A stretch of DNA of 64,000 bases from Phenylobacterium sp. J367 (lineage in GTDB: Bacteria > Pseudomonadota > Alphaproteobacteria > Caulobacterales > Caulobacteraceae), in assembly GCF_024699985.1 (NCBI RefSeq), contig NZ_JAJONA010000001.1:1302001-1366000 (forward strand), written 5' to 3'. The stretch's first letter is position 1. The number at the start of each line of letters is the position of its first letter. Made by a program: the position numbers and the translations under genes. Below are positions 19,290 to 29,619 of the stretch, one piece after another. Under the pieces are notes generated by a model, which was given only the letters and a program-made list of their open reading frames with translations, did no database searches and was not told the origin of the DNA.

Positions 19290-19709
19290 ATGCCCCGTAC
19301 CGACTGGTCCATGCCCCGTCCCTTGCTGCAGGTGGTCGCCGGCGCCCTCGTCGCCGTCGCCGTGGGCAGCTTCAGCCTCGGCGTCGCCACCGCCCCGTCG
19401 CGCGGCCGGTTGCCGGGCGAGCGGTCAGACGGCGCGTCGCAGGCCGTGCAGGCCGTGGAAGCCACGCCGCTCAGCCAGGAGCGGATCGAGGGCCCCCCGC
19501 CGCCGCCCGAGCCGACTCCGGAGGAACTGGCCAAGCTCGAGGCCGACAAGAAGGCGCGCGAGGAGGCGGAGGCCGCCCGGATCGCCGCCGAGCAGGCCCT
19601 GGCCAGCGCCCCGCCACCGGTGGTGGCCCCCGCCCCGGCTCCGGATCGGGTCGGCGATATTCTGCAGAACCCGCCGCCGCCGCCGGCCGCCGAGGACCCG
19701 CCGTTCTAG
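19290..19709 (+). CDS. Hypothetical single-pass, proline-rich protein
   Basis: A 139-residue protein I do not recognise. An N-terminal membrane segment (about residues 11-32, LLQVVAGALVAVAVGSFSLG) is followed by PPPPPEPTPEE, a short Lys/Ala/Glu helix (residues about 78-104) and a Pro-rich tail (NPPPPPAAEDPPF). The layout, inner-membrane anchor plus extended Pro-rich periplasmic part, recalls spanning proteins such as TonB or TipN-like linkers but no domain is identifiable. It is divergent from ftsK and 35 bp upstream of the HELTH-motif gene. Confidence 0.6.
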   Translation: MPRTDWSMPRPLLQVVAGALVAVAVGSFSLGVATAPSRGRLPGERSDGASQAVQAVEATPLSQERIEGPPPPPEPTPEELAKLEADKKAREEAEAARIAAEQALASAPPPVVAPAPAPDRVGDILQNPPPPPAAEDPPF

Positions 19710-19744
19710 AGGGCTCCGTCCGCGACGCCGTGCGTTGAGCGCTC

Positions 19745-20209
19745 ATGGCCGCCCGCCCGTTCAGCCTCCGCCGCCTGACGCCCGCCGAGCGGGACCTGGC
19801 GCGCGAGATGTTCGGCGCAGGGCTGGACGTCGCCCGCGTGCGCCTCCTCGCCCTGCCGCTCTGGAATCGGGCCTTCGTCGCGGGGCCCTCGCTGATCGTC
19901 TGGCCGGCGAAGGCGCTGCCCGAAGACCTGGCCGCCGCGCCGCTGCGCGCCCAGGCGACGCTGATCCATGAGCTGACCCACGTCTGGCAGGCCCAGAACG
20001 GGGTCCGGCTGCTGTTCGCCAAGCTCCGGGCCGGCGACAGCGCGGCAAGCTACGCCTACGGGGCGGACGGCCTGGGCGACTTCGCGCGGCTCAATATCGA
20101 GCAGCAGGCCATGGTGGTGGAGCACGCCTTCCTGGCCTCCCGGGGCGCCCGCGCGCCGTTCGCCGCCGAGCTCTACACCAAGGTTGCGGCCGCCTGGCGG
20201 CGCGGGTGA
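19745..20209 (+). CDS. Small HExxH-type (HELTH) zinc-peptidase-like protein
   Basis: A 154-residue protein with HELTHVWQ at about residues 75-82, a zincin-type HExxH motif in a hydrophobic helix, preceded by WPAKALPEDLAAA. It resembles short proteins annotated as vgr-related in Caulobacterales and the DUF4157-like metallopeptidase fold. No signal peptide is visible and no third ligand could be assigned confidently, so catalytic activity is uncertain. Confidence 0.65.
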   Translation: MAARPFSLRRLTPAERDLAREMFGAGLDVARVRLLALPLWNRAFVAGPSLIVWPAKALPEDLAAAPLRAQATLIHELTHVWQAQNGVRLLFAKLRAGDSAASYAYGADGLGDFARLNIEQQAMVVEHAFLASRGARAPFAAELYTKVAAAWRRG

Positions 20210-20243
20210 GTCCATGTCCCTGACGACGCTAAGGACATTCGCC

Positions 20244-20271
20244 CTTGCAGCCTTGGCGAATTTCCCCATAT
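20244..20271 (+). promoter_or_regulatory. Sigma-32 (heat-shock) promoter of dnaK
   Basis: CTTGCAG (20244-20250), a 13-bp spacer and CCCCATAT (20264-20271) match the RpoH consensus CTTGAAA-N11-16-CCCCATNT, with a perfect -10 element. It lies 131 bp before the dnaK start and explains heat-shock control of dnaK and probably dnaJ. Confidence 0.75.
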
Positions 20272-20402
20272 CGGCTGGCGACGCGAGGCTTCCGCTTTGG
20301 GAAACTTCGCGGAGATTGATCGACCGGGGGCGTCGCAAACGAGGCGCTTCGATAGAAGGCCAACCCGCGGCGTCCGCCAACTAGGAGCGAGCAAGACTCT
20401 CA

Positions 20403-22307
<1,905 letters not shown>

Positions 22308-22392
22308 CATCGCGCCCCATGGCGAACCCCGGTCTCACATGCGAAGGGTTCGTCACTGGGGACGTCGCCGCCGCTTCTGCAGCACGACAGGG

Positions 22393-22437
22393 AGCCCCCG
22401 CCCGCTCGGCCACAAGCCTTGCAGCCGGGCGGGGGCT
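22393..22437. terminator. Strong hairpin in the dnaK-dnaJ gap
   Basis: AGCCCCCGCCCG (22393-22404) and CGGGCGGGGGCT (22426-22437) are perfectly complementary 12-bp arms around a 21-nt loop. No U tract follows, so it may be an attenuator, an mRNA 3' end stabiliser or a processing site rather than a simple terminator. It would explain unequal dnaK and dnaJ levels. Confidence 0.5.
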
Positions 22438-22485
22438 ATCCCACCTCCTTCCCAACAGTTTGATGATTGAGCGCCAGAGCTTCTG

Positions 22486-23642
22486 ATGCGGGACTATTAC
22501 GAGATCCTGGGCGTCGAGCGCGGCTGCGATGCGGCGGGCCTGAAGGCCGCCTTCCGCAAGCTCGCCATGGAGCACCACCCTGACCGCAACGGCGGCTGCG
22601 AGGACGCGGCCGGGCGGTTCAAGGAACTCAACGAAGCCTATTCCGTGCTGTCCGACCCCCAGAAGCGGGCGGCCTACGACCGTTTCGGCCACGCCGGCGT
22701 CAATGGGGGCGGCCCGGGCGGCGGGCAGCAGTTCCACGACGTGCACGACATCTTCAACGAGGTGTTCGGCGACGTCTTCGGCGACATGTTCGGCGGCCGC
22801 GGCCGCGGCGGCCAGCAGAGCCGCGGTCCGGCCCGCGGCCAGGACCTGCGCTACGATCTGGAGATCAGCCTGGAGCAGGCCTATGCGGGCGCCGAGGTGG
22901 AGATCACCATCCCCGCGGCCATGACCTGCGAGACCTGTGACGGCTCCGGCGCGAAGCCCGGCACCAGCCCGACCACCTGCACCGGCTGCAACGGCGCGGG
23001 CCGGGTGCGCGCGACGCAGGGCTTCTTCTCCATCGAGCGGGCCTGCCCACGCTGCGGCGGCTCCGGCCAGATGATCCTCGATCCCTGCGCGGACTGCCGC
23101 GGACAGGGCCAGGTGCGCAAGGAGCGGACGCTCTCGGTGCGCATTCCGGCCGGCGTCGACGACGGCGCGCGGATCCGGCTGGCCGGCGAGGGCGACGCGG
23201 GGCCCGCAACGGCCCGCGCGGCGACCTCTACATCTTCCTTTCGGTGCGTCCGCACGACCTCTTCGAGCGCGACGGCCTGGACCTGCTCTGCACGGTGCCG
23301 GTGCCGATGGCGGTCGCCGCGCTCGGCGGCGAGATCGAGGCTCCCTGCCTGCTGGGCGGCGAGACCTGCGATGGCCAGTGCAAGCTCGAGGTGAAGGTGC
23401 CGGAAGGCGCCCAGACCGGCCGCACCGTGCGCGTGAAGGGCCGCGGCATGCCGTCGCTGCGCGGGCCGCAGCGCGGCGACCTCGTGGTCGAGCTGTTCAT
23501 CGAGACGCCGACCCGGCTGACCGCCCGGCAGAAGGAACTGCTGCGCGAGTTCGCCGGAACGTGCTCCGAGCAGCAGCACCCCAAGCAGGCGAGCTTCCTG
23601 GGCAAGGCCAAGCGCTTCTGGGACGAGGTCACCGGGGCCTAG
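22486..23642 (+). CDS. dnaJ: Chaperone DnaJ (frameshifted)
   Basis: Type I Hsp40: J-domain with HPD (HHPDRNGG, about residues 29-36), Gly/Phe-rich region, four CxxCxGxG zinc repeats ([32 protein letters not shown]) and C-terminal substrate-binding domains. One G is missing in the run 23199-23202, after which the frame changes from GEGDAG to [18 protein letters not shown]. Correction gives about 385 residues, normal length. Delivers clients to DnaK and stimulates its ATPase. Confidence 0.95.
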
Positions 23643-23739
23643 GATCTGGGGCGGAAACCCCACTCCCAAAGGGTAGCGCGCGCGGACCTTTCCCGGCAGA
23701 CTCAGCCACCGGTTGAGTGAGGTGTGTGGAGCGGGTCTT

Positions 23740-24367
23740 TTGCGGCGGGTTCATGTTGTCGACGACGACGAGCTCATCCGGGAGGCGGTGGAGCACGTCC
23801 TCATCGGCGCCCGGCTGCGTGGTGGACACCTATCCCGACGGGCCTTCGTTCCTCTCGGCCCTCGATGATCCCCGGCCGGGTTGCGTGCTGCTCGACATGC
23901 GCATGCCGGGCATGACCGGGGTCGAGGTGCAACAGGCCTTCAACGCCCGTGGCTTCGACTGGCCGGTGGTGGTGCTCACCGCCGCCAACGAGGTGCGCCT
24001 CGCCGTCGAAACCATGAAGAACGGCGCCTTCGAATACCTGCAGAAGCCGTTCGACAGCGAAGAGCTGAGACGGGTGATCGGCGACGCCTTCCAGGCCTTG
24101 GAGGCTCGCGCCGAAGAGGCTGCGCGGACGTCGGACGCCCGCAGGAAGGTCGGCTCCCTTTCGGCCCGGGAACGCGAGGTCCTGCAGGGACTGCTGGCCG
24201 GAATGCCTTCGAAGCTCATCGCCTATGAGCTCGATCTCTCAACCCGCACGGTGGAGATCTACCGCGGCAAGATGATGGACAAGCTCGGCGTCCGCAGCGT
24301 CTCGGCCGCAGTGCGCCTGGCGCTGGCCGCCGGCGTCACGCCGCTCGTGGAGCGTGACGCCGGCTAG
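23740..24367 (+). CDS. FixJ-family two-component response regulator (frameshifted near N-terminus)
   Basis: About 208 residues. The receiver domain reads RRVHVVDDDELIREAVE, then CVLLDMRMPGMTGVEV with the phospho-acceptor Asp and EYLQKPFDSEEL with the Lys. The C-terminal LuxR-type helix-turn-helix is LSAREREVLQGLLAGMPSK with TRTVEIYRGKMMDKL. An extra C at 23810-23812 shifts the frame 24 codons in. TTG 23740 was chosen because GGAG lies 8 bases before it. No histidine kinase is adjacent; it is probably an orphan. It converges on the quinoprotein gene. Confidence 0.8.
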
Positions 24368-24370
24368 GCG

Positions 24371-26291
24371 CTATTTCTTCGGCCTGTAGGCCACCAGCAC
24401 ATTGCCCGCCGCCTGGCCGAACGAGCCGTAGCCCGAGTTGACGAACAGCATGCCGTCGCCGGCGAAGACGCCCGCCGCGTCGATCGATCCGCCCGCGCCG
24501 GGGATGCCGTTCACCGGCTTGTAGGCCGTGGTGATGGTGTCGTGCATGGCGAGCACCTTGCCGCTGCGGGCGTCGAACACCCAGACCCGGCCGTCGAGCG
24601 AGCCCGCCACCACCGCGCCGTCGATGACCAGGGGCGCCGCGGAGAGGCCGTAACGGTTGCCGCAGATGCCGATCTTGGCGCGCTCGCCCGTGCAGTCCGG
24701 TTCAGCGCGCCATTGCCAGGCGACCTTGCCGGTCCTCACATCCACCGCGTGCATCCCGGCCGCCGACTGGTCCTTCGGCACGTTCGGGTCGCTGATCGGG
24801 GCGAAGACGCGGGTCCCGTCGGTGGCGATGCCCCAGTGGACGCCGCCCAGCGCCGAGCCCTTGCCGAACTGCTGGCGCCACAGGACCTTGCCGTTGGCCG
24901 GGTCGAGCGCCCAGACGTCCCCCGACTTCTGGCCGCCGAGGACCACGTCCTTGCCGCCCTTGCCGCGGAACACGACCGGACCCGCGCCGAAGTCGTGGTC
25001 GAGCAGCACGCTGCCTTCCTTGAAGAAATAGCAGTTGGGGCCCGGCGGACGGGCCGCGTCGATGCCCACCGGGCAGGACATGTTCCAGACATCGTTCTCC
25101 AGCGCCTGGAAGACCCAGTTCTGCCGCCCGGTGGCCAGGTCGATGGAGGCGATGGCGTCGGAGGTCACGGTGGCCGGCGGCGAGGTGTTCTCGCCGGTCG
25201 AGGCGAAGACCACGCCGCGCTTCACGTCGATGGCCGGTGAGGACCAGATCGGCGCGCCGGACGGGCCGTAGGCGGCGGCGCCCTGGCTGTTCTGCCGGCC
25301 GAGCGGCTTGGCGTCCTCCATGGTGTGCCAGGTCCAGAGGACCTTGCCGTCCTTGCCATCGACCGCGACCACCGCCCCGTGGCCCTTGCAGCACTCGTAG
25401 GCCCCACGCATGGCGGCGGCCACGTCCGTGCCGGAGATCGGCGTGACGATCCGACCCTCGTGGATCAGCGGCGTGCCGGTGAGCTGCGTGGTCTTGTCGT
25501 GCCGCGGATCGGCGCGCCAGAGGATCTTGCCGCTCTGGGCGTCGAACGCGATCAGGTTGCCCGCGGAATCGCCGCCGACCAGGCCCAGGGGGCCGTCCTT
25601 GCCCAGGCGGCCAAATGTCAGGCTGGTGCGCACCTGGGACGGCGTGGCCGTCGCCCATTTCACGCAGCCGCTCTTGGTGTCGAGCGCCAGCACGTGGTTC
25701 GCTTGGCCCGCCGGATAGAAGAGGGTTTCGCCGACCACCACGCCCTGGCCGCGCAGGCCGCTGGTGCGCGGCAGGGCCAAGGCCCAGGCGACCTCCAGGT
25801 TGCCGAGGTCCTTCGTCGTCAGCCCGGCCTGGGCGGCGGACATCCGGCGCGTGTTGTCCAGGTCGACACCGAAGCCGATCTGGGCGGGCTTGGCCGAGAG
25901 GTCCACCGTTCGGCGCTCGGGGGCGCACATGTTCTGGTCGATCCAGGCCGTACCCACGGGCGCCTCGGCCGGCGCCAGATAGCTGGCCACCGCCCGCATC
26001 TGCTCGCGGGTGAGCTGGTCTCCGATCGGCTTCATCACGCCGGTCGTGAGCGCCGTGGTCAGGGTCTGGGCGCTCATCCGGCGCAGGGTGGCGACGGGGG
26101 GCGGCGCGGCTGCCGGCCTCGGGATTGGTATGGCAGGCGGCGCAGAACTGGTCGTAGACCGCCTTGCCGGGGTGCTCGGGCGGCGGCGCCTCGCCGTGCC
26201 CCTGGGCGATCGCGAAGCCGGCGGCGAGCGCGGCGGCTGCGGCGGCGGCCAGACCGGCGCCCGCGCGCGCAGTTTTGGACCAGGTGACCAT
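24371..26291 (-). CDS. Cytochrome c-PQQ beta-propeller fusion (polyvinyl-alcohol-dehydrogenase-like) (frameshifted)
   Basis: About 640 residues. After a signal peptide (MVTWSKTARAGAGLAAAA..., cleaved near FAIAQ) comes a single haem c domain with CAACH and a downstream Met-containing segment, then an eight-bladed PQQ-type propeller with repeated AxDxxSGKxLW patterns (AFDAQSGKILW, AVDGKDGKVLW, ALDPANGKVLW). This order matches periplasmic quinohaemoproteins of the PVA dehydrogenase type that oxidise alcohols and pass electrons to cytochrome c. The substrate is unknown. An extra base in the run 26096-26101 separates the haem domain from the propeller. Confidence 0.8.
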
Positions 26292-26444
26292 GCGTTTCCC
26301 CCAGAGATGGCGCGCCGCCTCGGACGGGCGGTCTACGACCGACAAGCTAGCCGTACCGGCTCTTCGGAAAATTGCCCAACTGAAATCTGATGCGCCGTTT
26401 GCGGCCGGCGAGGCTTTCGGCTAGAGAACCGCTCCCGCTGCCAA

Positions 26445-26521
26445 GCACCCGTAGCTCAGCTGGATAGAGCGTTGCCCTCCGAAGGCAAAGGTCACACGTT
26501 CGAATCGTGTCGGGTGCGCCA
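26445..26521 (+). tRNA. tRNA-Arg (anticodon CCG)
   Basis: A 77-nt cloverleaf: acceptor arms GCACCCG and CGGGTGC, D arm GCTCAGCTGGATAGAGC, anticodon stem TTGCC/GGCAA around loop CTCCGAA (anticodon CCG, reads CGG), T arm ACACGTTCGAATCGTGT, discriminator G and an encoded CCA end. It stands alone. A 9-bp GC hairpin (26549-26569) follows without a U tract. Confidence 0.96.
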
Positions 26522-26674
26522 GCGGCCTTCGTCGCCGGCCAGAAAGATGCGAGGCCCCTGGGGCTTCGCCTAGATCCCAGGGCCGCCGGCGCTTGCGGCC
26601 GCGGCTGCCCAGCTCGCCCTGGGGCGGAGCGCCGATGTGGCGGCTTTGAGATGCTGGAACTCGTGCCGGATGGC

Positions 26675-27337
26675 CTAGCCTGACGCGGGACGACGGGCGA
26701 GACCGTGCTGGCCTAGGCGCCAGAGGAGGACGTCGAGCCGGTCCTGGCCGAAGAACGGCTCGTCCCTGAAGACCATGGTCGGCACGCCCCAATGGCCCAC
26801 CGCCTCCAGGCGGTCGTGGCTGGCCTGGATGGCGGCTTCGAGCCGCTCGCCGTCCGCGGCGGCGATGGCCTCTAGGCCCGCGAGGTCGAGCCCCGCGCGG
26901 GCCGTGGCCTGCGCCAGGTGGTCGCCCTGGTCCCAGCCCTGGACCTCGCCGCCCCAGATAAGCCGGCTGACCTCGACGATGAACGGCAGGCCGCGGCCGG
27001 CCTCCACCGCGGCCTGACCCAGGTGGGTGAGCCGGCGGATGTAGGGCTGGTTGGCGGCGACCTCTCCAGTGGCGAAGTCCATGACGATGGGGTCCGGACG
27101 GGGCGGGCCGAAGGGCAGGCCGTGCATCTGGGCGATGCGGAAGCAGTCCCGCGCCACATAGAGCGGCCAGCGGCGGTCCTGCCGCTTGAAGAAGCCGTCG
27201 ACGCGGACGGCCAGAGGGTAGACCGGGCGCACGCGGAATTCCGCGTCGTACTCGGCCGCCATGGCCGCGAGCCTAGGCGCCGCCAGGTAGGAATAGGGGC
27301 TGCGGAAGGACCAGAAGACCTCGACCTCGAGCGGCAT
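26675..27337 (-). CDS. DsbA-fold 2-hydroxychromene-2-carboxylate isomerase-like protein
   Basis: 220 residues, thioredoxin-fold kappa-class type. FWSFRSPYSYLA carries the Ser that replaces the redox Cys in HCCA isomerases and binds glutathione; VPTMVF is the cis-Pro loop. Members isomerise ring-cleavage products of aromatics or act as glutathione transferases; no other aromatic catabolism genes are here. ATG 27337 was chosen because GAGG precedes it by 6 bases. It is divergent from the TetR gene across a 69-bp gap with two TetR-type operators. Confidence 0.8.
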   Translation of the reverse strand: MPLEVEVFWSFRSPYSYLAAPRLAAMAAEYDAEFRVRPVYPLAVRVDGFFKRQDRRWPLYVARDCFRIAQMHGLPFGPPRPDPIVMDFATGEVAANQPYIRRLTHLGQAAVEAGRGLPFIVEVSRLIWGGEVQGWDQGDHLAQATARAGLDLAGLEAIAAADGERLEAAIQASHDRLEAVGHWGVPTMVFRDEPFFGQDRLDVLLWRLGQHGLARRPASG

Positions 27338-27358
27338 CGTTCGCCTCGTTTGCAATTC

Positions 27359-27391
27359 TGACGAAAATGTCCAATAGTGACGAAATCGTCA
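27359..27391. promoter_or_regulatory. Two tandem TetR-type operator candidates
   Basis: TGACGAAAATGTCC (27359-27372) and TGACGAAATCGTCA (27378-27391) are two copies of an inverted repeat, GAC-N6-GTC, with centres 19 bp apart. The second has perfect 6-bp arms. They lie between divergent promoters of the isomerase gene and tetR, as expected for autoregulation. Confidence 0.55.
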
Positions 27392-27406
27392 AGAATGGAG
27401 ATGGCG

Positions 27407-28039
27407 ATGCCAGAGGCCGCGCCGCGCGTCGACCGCCGCCGCATCCGCACCCGCGCCGCATTGCTGTCGGCCGCCCGCGCCCTGTTCGCGGAGCGTTCGG
27501 TGGACGGGGTGAACATCGACGAGATCGTCGCCGCCGCCGACGTGGCGAAGGGCAGCTTCTACAACCACTTCCCCGACAAGGCGGCGCTGGCCGCCGAACT
27601 CGCCGCCGAGATCCGCGCCGCGGTCGAGGCGCGCGTCGCGGACCTGAACGCCGGCGTCGACGACCCGGCCCGGCAGGTCGCCCGCGCGGTCTGCTTCTTC
27701 GTCCGCCAGGCGGCGGAGCATCCCGAGCCGGCGGCGGCGATGCTGCGCCTATTTCCCGGCGCGACCGTGCCCGACGCGCCGATGGACCGTGGCGTCCGGG
27801 CGGCGGTGCAGGCCGGGCTGGCCGAGGGCCGCTTCCGCGGACTTCCGCTGGAACCGGCGGTGCTGATGGCGGTGGGCGTCGTCCAGATCGGCGTCTCGCG
27901 CACCCTCCAGCGGCCTGGGGACGCCCGCCGCCTGGCCGAGGCGCTGGCGCAGGGGCTGCTGCAGGGGCTGGGCGCATCCGCGCCCGAGGCCGTGGCCGCC
28001 TCCGCCGCGGCGGACGTGTTCGGCCTCCACCGAGGGTGA
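27407..28039 (+). CDS. TetR-family transcriptional regulator
   Basis: 210 residues. The N-terminal helix-turn-helix covers about residues 10-56 (RTRAALLSAARALFAERSVDGV, then VAKGSFYNHFPDKAAL). The C-terminal ligand-binding part is unassigned. ATG 27407 has GGAG 6 bases upstream; starts at 27377, 27395 and 27401 are in frame, but the first would run through the operators. The next gene begins 4 bp after the stop, so this repressor probably controls both itself and the membrane/MBL fusion downstream. Confidence 0.88.
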   Translation: MPEAAPRVDRRRIRTRAALLSAARALFAERSVDGVNIDEIVAAADVAKGSFYNHFPDKAALAAELAAEIRAAVEARVADLNAGVDDPARQVARAVCFFVRQAAEHPEPAAAMLRLFPGATVPDAPMDRGVRAAVQAGLAEGRFRGLPLEPAVLMAVGVVQIGVSRTLQRPGDARRLAEALAQGLLQGLGASAPEAVAASAAADVFGLHRG

Positions 28040-28043
28040 CCCC

Positions 28044-29513
28044 ATGCGGATCAGCGGGTTCCTGACCGGCCTCTATGCCCTGCTCTTCGCCGCGCTCGGC
28101 CTCGGCCTCTGGCTGGCGCCGGAGGCCGCGGCCACGCGGCTGCACCTGGCGGCCCTGGGCGACGCGGGGGTTTCGACCCTTCGCGCCGACCTGGGCGGCC
28201 TCTTCCTCGCGCTCTCGGCCCTGGCCGCCATCGGCCTCTTCGGGCGCCGGCCCCTCGCGCTGTGGGCCGCCGCCGGCGTGCTGGGCGCCATCGTCGCCGG
28301 CCGGCTGGTCGACGCCGTGGCGGGCGTCCCTGGGCGCGAGGGCCTCGTGGCCCTGGCCGTCGAGGTCGTCGGCGCCGCGGTCTTCGCCTGGCGGGCCCGG
28401 CAGGGCGGCGGCCAGGCCCGGCCGCGGCTCTGGACGGGCCTGGCCGCAGGCGCGGGCGTGCTCGCCGCCGCAGCTGGCGCGCTGGCCCTGCCGGCCGTCC
28501 AGGACGCCCTAATGCGCCGGGCTTTCCAGGACGTCGTCGCCCGGGACCAGTCCGCCCTGCTCGCGCCGGACGCGCTCAGGGTCGCGGTCTGCGGCAGTTC
28601 CGCGCCGCTTCCGAGTTCCCGCCGCGCGAAGGCCTGCGTCGCGGTGATGGCCGGCGGCCGCTTCTACGTGGTCGACGTGGGCCCGGAGTCCGTCGAGGTG
28701 CTGATGCAGTGGGGCGTGCCGCTCGACCGCATCGGCGGCGTCTTCCTGACGCATTTCCACTCCGACCACATCGGCGATCTCGGCGAACTCAACCTGCAGA
28801 CCTGGGTCCGGGGGCGGGCCGCGCAGCTGGCGGTCTATGGCGGGCCAGGCGTCGACGAGGTGGTGGGCGGCTTCGACCGGGCCTACCGCCTGGACCAGGG
28901 CTACCGCACCGCGCACCACGGGCCTGTGGTCACCCCGCCAGCCACCTGGCCGATGCGGGCTCTGACGATCGAACTGCCGGGAGCCCCGACGCCGCGCCGC
29001 GACCGCACCGCGGTGGTGTTCGACGACGGATCGCTGAAGGTGACGGCCATCGAAGTCGACCACGCCCCGATCCAGCCGGCGCTGGCCTACCGCTTCGACT
29101 ATCGTGGCCGTTCGGTGGTGATCAGCGGCGACACCAAGGCCCATGCGCCGCTGGCGCGCGCCGCAGCCGGCGCGGACCTGCTGCTCACCGAGGCGATCTC
29201 GCGGCCTCTGGTGGAGATGCTCGAGACCGCCGCGCGCGACGTCCGCCGCGATCGGGTCGCCGCGATCATGCACGACGTGCAGGACTACCATGTGTCGCCG
29301 GAGGAGGCCGCCGCCCTGGGCAATGCCGCCGGGGTGAAGCTGGTGGCCTACTATCACCTGCTCCCGGCGCCGGATAATCCCCTGGCGCGGCGAGCGTTCG
29401 CCCGCGGCGTCGCCGGAGTCCGCAAGGGCGACTGGACGATCGCCGAGGACGGCAGCCTCTACACCCTGCCGGTCGGGTCGGACGCCGTGCGGATCGGCCG
29501 CGTCGATCCCTAG
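28044..29513 (+). CDS. Membrane domain (DUF4345-like) fused to metallo-beta-lactamase-fold hydrolase
   Basis: 489 residues. The first 160 form about five membrane segments resembling DUF4345; residues 175-480 are an MBL-fold enzyme close to arylsulfatase/RNase Z types, with THFHSDHIGDL as the zinc motif, further ligands in FSGDT-like VVISGDTKAH and the late His of IMHDVQDYHV. The enzyme part lacks its own signal peptide; the predicted side of the membrane is not clear. The fusion is intact and tightly linked to tetR. Substrate unknown. Confidence 0.75.
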   Translation: MRISGFLTGLYALLFAALGLGLWLAPEAAATRLHLAALGDAGVSTLRADLGGLFLALSALAAIGLFGRRPLALWAAAGVLGAIVAGRLVDAVAGVPGREGLVALAVEVVGAAVFAWRARQGGGQARPRLWTGLAAGAGVLAAAAGALALPAVQDALMRRAFQDVVARDQSALLAPDALRVAVCGSSAPLPSSRRAKACVAVMAGGRFYVVDVGPESVEVLMQWGVPLDRIGGVFLTHFHSDHIGDLGELNLQTWVRGRAAQLAVYGGPGVDEVVGGFDRAYRLDQGYRTAHHGPVVTPPATWPMRALTIELPGAPTPRRDRTAVVFDDGSLKVTAIEVDHAPIQPALAYRFDYRGRSVVISGDTKAHAPLARAAAGADLLLTEAISRPLVEMLETAARDVRRDRVAAIMHDVQDYHVSPEEAAALGNAAGVKLVAYYHLLPAPDNPLARRAFARGVAGVRKGDWTIAEDGSLYTLPVGSDAVRIGRVDP

Positions 29514-29619
29514 GCGCACGGCCTGTGCGACGGGACGCCGCGCCCCGGGGAAGGGCGTCTTCCGCGCGCCGGCTTTCCAGCATATCAAGGTTCGCCGAAG
29601 GGCCTGGGGCAAACGACCT

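Noticed and set aside
16799..19738. A 979-residue plus-strand open frame opposite ftsK
   Set aside because: It is antisense to a clearly conserved FtsK and has no recognisable domain; long shadow frames are expected at 70% GC.
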